64,000 nt of DNA. Origin: Argopecten irradians (taxonomy: Eukaryota > Mollusca > Bivalvia > Pectinida > Pectinidae). The notes beneath the pieces were generated by a model. It was not told where the DNA came from and ran no database searches. It saw only the letters and a program-made list of their open reading frames with translations. Where the stretch lies: positions 19,283,255-19,347,254 of the forward strand of contig NC_091138.1 in the NCBI RefSeq assembly GCF_041381155.1, in the 5' to 3' direction. Made by a program: the position numbers and the translations under genes. Below, one piece after another: positions 62,601 to 64,000 of this stretch. Numbering within the stretch: position 1 is the first letter of the stretch; every line of letters begins with the position of its first letter.

Positions 62601-63928
62601 ACAGCGAATGATGACGCTGCACGCAAGGTAGAATTATTCATCCGCGACGACAAAAAAGTTCAATATTTTAGTGTAAAATAAACATGACAAACAAAGTAAA
62701 CTTCAGAGATAATTTTATTTAATCAGATCAGAACTTTAAGTAGGTATTAAATTTTGCAAAAAGTTCATATATAGCTTAATAACATAAAGAATTTGTTCTC
62801 GGCCACATGTGTGAACTCGGTGACCGTTATTGTGCAGCGAGGCGAGGCTGACGCACGCTTACACAGTGGAGTTTTCCGAAGTTGTCAAAACACCAGTGTT
62901 CAAGTAGCTAAATTTGTTTGAGATTGTCGTCTGACTTGACGATATTACATCCTTCGGAGCCATGTGATTATATAATCTACGCTTATATCCATCGCCATCT
63001 AGGCTATAGTTGGAACAACTTCACTTGTGTTCGATGGATACAATGTATTTGTGGTGACGCGTAACTGTCAACACGTGGATTACTAGCGGTGCATGTTTTA
63101 TAATACACATGATTAAATTCTCAAAGAACAAAGACAAGAGGATATGTTTATAACTGACCTCTATCAGGAGGTCTCACACCCGTCCACCCAAAAGACTAGA
63201 TCGTATGACGAACACAGACACAGAGGTAATGTTTACATTTGACACCCATCATTTTTAACAAAAATGAAAGCACGTCGCCCCGGTCGGGATATTTTTCTGT
63301 TTCTTTACACAATTGTTAATTTAAAAATTGTTTGAATCATATATAAATATAAAACATGTATTTATTGTTTACATTTTTCCAAAATTCTATGAAAAACAAC
63401 AATATACACGTAATGTTGCATCAAAATGTAAACAAAGCCATGTGTTTGTTTAAAAAAAGTAGTCCTTTTACGTTGCATAGAACATTTTCTTACGCAAGTT
63501 CAAAGTTCAATGTTATCATGCAGTTATGGTAAACAAAATCGGCTAGTATTAGCGTATAGTGACCAAGCATAGCAAGTGTAAATATAATTGTTTGTGGGAC
63601 GTTTATTAACCACGGCGGCATGCTTCAGTGATACAGCACTATAAAAAGGGCAAGAGTTCCACTATACAAGAAGACAGAACACGAAAAACCGCAGTCTCCC
63701 AAAACATGCACCTCGCACAACATATACGCAACACACCGCATACATGGGAGGCCGTCCTGACATGACCATAACTGTTGGTGGGACGTTTATTAACCAAACA
63801 AACAAACAAAACTATAGCAATGATAAGTTATACCATCCATGGCAGGGATCCCTCTATGGCGGGTCGGCCTCCTACGATTCTGACTTCGTGTGGCTGGACA
63901 TAAGGTTTCCCGCATGACGTGCTCTTAA
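56682..63928 (-). CDS. Trypsin-like serine protease 3 (family S1), 5' end beyond window
   Basis: Six coding exons seen: 63928-63834, 60192-60104, 59772-59501, 58600-58452, 58076-58022, 56815-56682 (TAA). Phases match genes 1 and 2; exons 3 and 5 have exactly their lengths (89 and 149 nt). A signal-peptide exon ending in phase 1 should lie past the right edge. Visible order: [13 protein letters not shown] then IVGG, catalytic His in SAAHC, Asp in ENDVAIM, Ser in GDSGGPLVY, and KDSC with the trypsin-type Asp. The residue before IVGG is Arg, unlike the Tyr of genes 1 and 2, so this zymogen can be activated by a trypsin. The C-terminal exon is longer (tail [18 protein letters not shown]). The first visible acceptor (AATAAAG) is a phase-based choice with a weak tract. 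The 3.6-kb intron between the first two visible exons is packed with mobile elements. Confidence 0.86.
57789..57892. repeat. Foldback repeat in intron 6 of protease gene 3
   Basis: CTCTTTCATACGTGGATATG then AAGGATAGGGA is mirrored by TCCCTATCCTTCATATCCAC then TTATGAAAGAG. Related half-sequence occurs near 3930-3955. Confidence 0.85.
60414..60937 (-). mobile_element. SINE-like retroposon, copy 8
   Basis: Full-length but diverged copy ending in the head hairpin GCCCTACCTGCAGGGC. Lies in intron 2 of protease gene 3. No intact target duplication seen. Confidence 0.9.
61116..61640 (+). mobile_element. SINE-like retroposon, copy 9, full length with target duplication
   Basis: Runs from head GGCCCTGTAGGTAGGGCG to a (CAAA)n tail. 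A perfect 11-bp target duplication ACTATAAATGT lies at 61105-61115 and 61641-61651. Internal tRNA-like block: GGTTGAGCGCTCGCC (A-box-like) and GGGTTCTGTCCCC (B-box-like). Best reference copy of the family here. Confidence 0.93.
61983..62340 (+). mobile_element. SINE copy 10, left part of an interrupted insertion
   Basis: Starts at head GGCCCTGCAGGTAGGGCG and stops at ACATGACCATA, where the palindrome begins. The flank AACTATAGCAATG (61970-61982) reappears at 63810-63822 after copy 11, so copies 10 and 11 are parts of one insertion. A block is also missing between GGAAGG and CCTGGTTTCTTCGG. Confidence 0.9.
62338..62489. repeat. Long near-perfect palindrome at the SINE breakpoint
   Basis: Arms of about 70 bp: left begins TATAGGGATTGGATTTCG and ends TCTAAGAATATATTCTA; the right is its complement with a 1-nt length change in a T run. 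The centre is ACGCGCCCCA. It begins exactly where SINE copy 10 breaks off. Confidence 0.92.
62490..63612. other. Unclassified insertion body between SINE halves
   Basis: About 1.1 kb, no ORF recognised. It ends TTTGTGGGACGTTTATTAAC (63594-63613), which recurs in the SINE tail region at 63778-63795 (GTGGGACGTTTATTAACC). Together with the palindrome it forms the material that split the SINE. Confidence 0.45.
63613..63809 (+). mobile_element. SINE copy 11, right part with tail
   Basis: 63613-63771 repeats 62182-62340 almost identically (differences at the end: CCTGACATGACCATA versus CCTTACATGACCATA), then continues through the tail to (CAAA)n and the target duplication AACTATAGCAATG. It lies about 25 bp from the donor site of the first visible exon of protease gene 3. 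Confidence 0.92.
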
Positions 63929-64000
63929 CTTTATTAAACAGAAATCAACATGTTAAGTCATATGTGTCATCGTACAAGTTCCTAAATCAAACTGTTATTC

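Overview
The window looks like nuclear DNA of a marine bivalve mollusc, probably a scallop (Pectinidae). The signs are AT-rich intergenic DNA, short GT-AG exons in long introns, many tandem repeats, and dense copies of a (CAAA)n-tailed SINE and other repeats that I associate from memory with bivalves. There is no operon structure, CRISPR or prokaryotic gene. The species call is an inference; the exon models come from reading splice sites, codon phase and conserved motifs directly.

Layout. 1-7.0 kb: no gene recognised. 7.0-9.8 kb: 42-bp minisatellite. 10.6-11.9 kb: 57-bp minisatellite. 12-18.4 kb: no convincing gene, one long perfect palindrome. 18.4-32.2 kb (+): a 16-coding-exon gene for a 12-helix major facilitator superfamily (MFS) transporter of 523 aa; all exon phases join and the coding length is a multiple of three. 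Two of its introns are filled with tandem repeats that run up to the 3' splice site. 32.3-36.2 kb: spacer with one foldback element and two weak exon candidates. 36.4-64 kb (-): three tandem secreted trypsin-like serine protease genes (281 aa, 273 aa, and a third whose signal-peptide exon lies beyond the right edge). Coding-exon lengths and intron phases are nearly the same in all three.

History. Protease genes 1 and 2 come from a segmental duplication (about 36.2-40.9 kb and 46.9-56.3 kb) that includes the promoter, the 3' UTR and an old SINE relic in intron 5. The second unit has doubled in length through later insertions. An orphan copy of MFS exon 11 with its intron flanks lies between the two units. 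About eleven SINE copies are scattered through 19-64 kb. Several keep perfect 11-13 bp target-site duplications; one is split by a 1.27-kb insertion that carries a palindrome and a duplicated 158-bp SINE segment.

The transporter and the proteases need not act together. The proteases are expected to be secreted (digestive or humoral), the transporter to sit in a membrane. The most unusual feature is the intron-7 array of the transporter gene, where each ~69-bp unit copies the splice acceptor and the start of the next exon.
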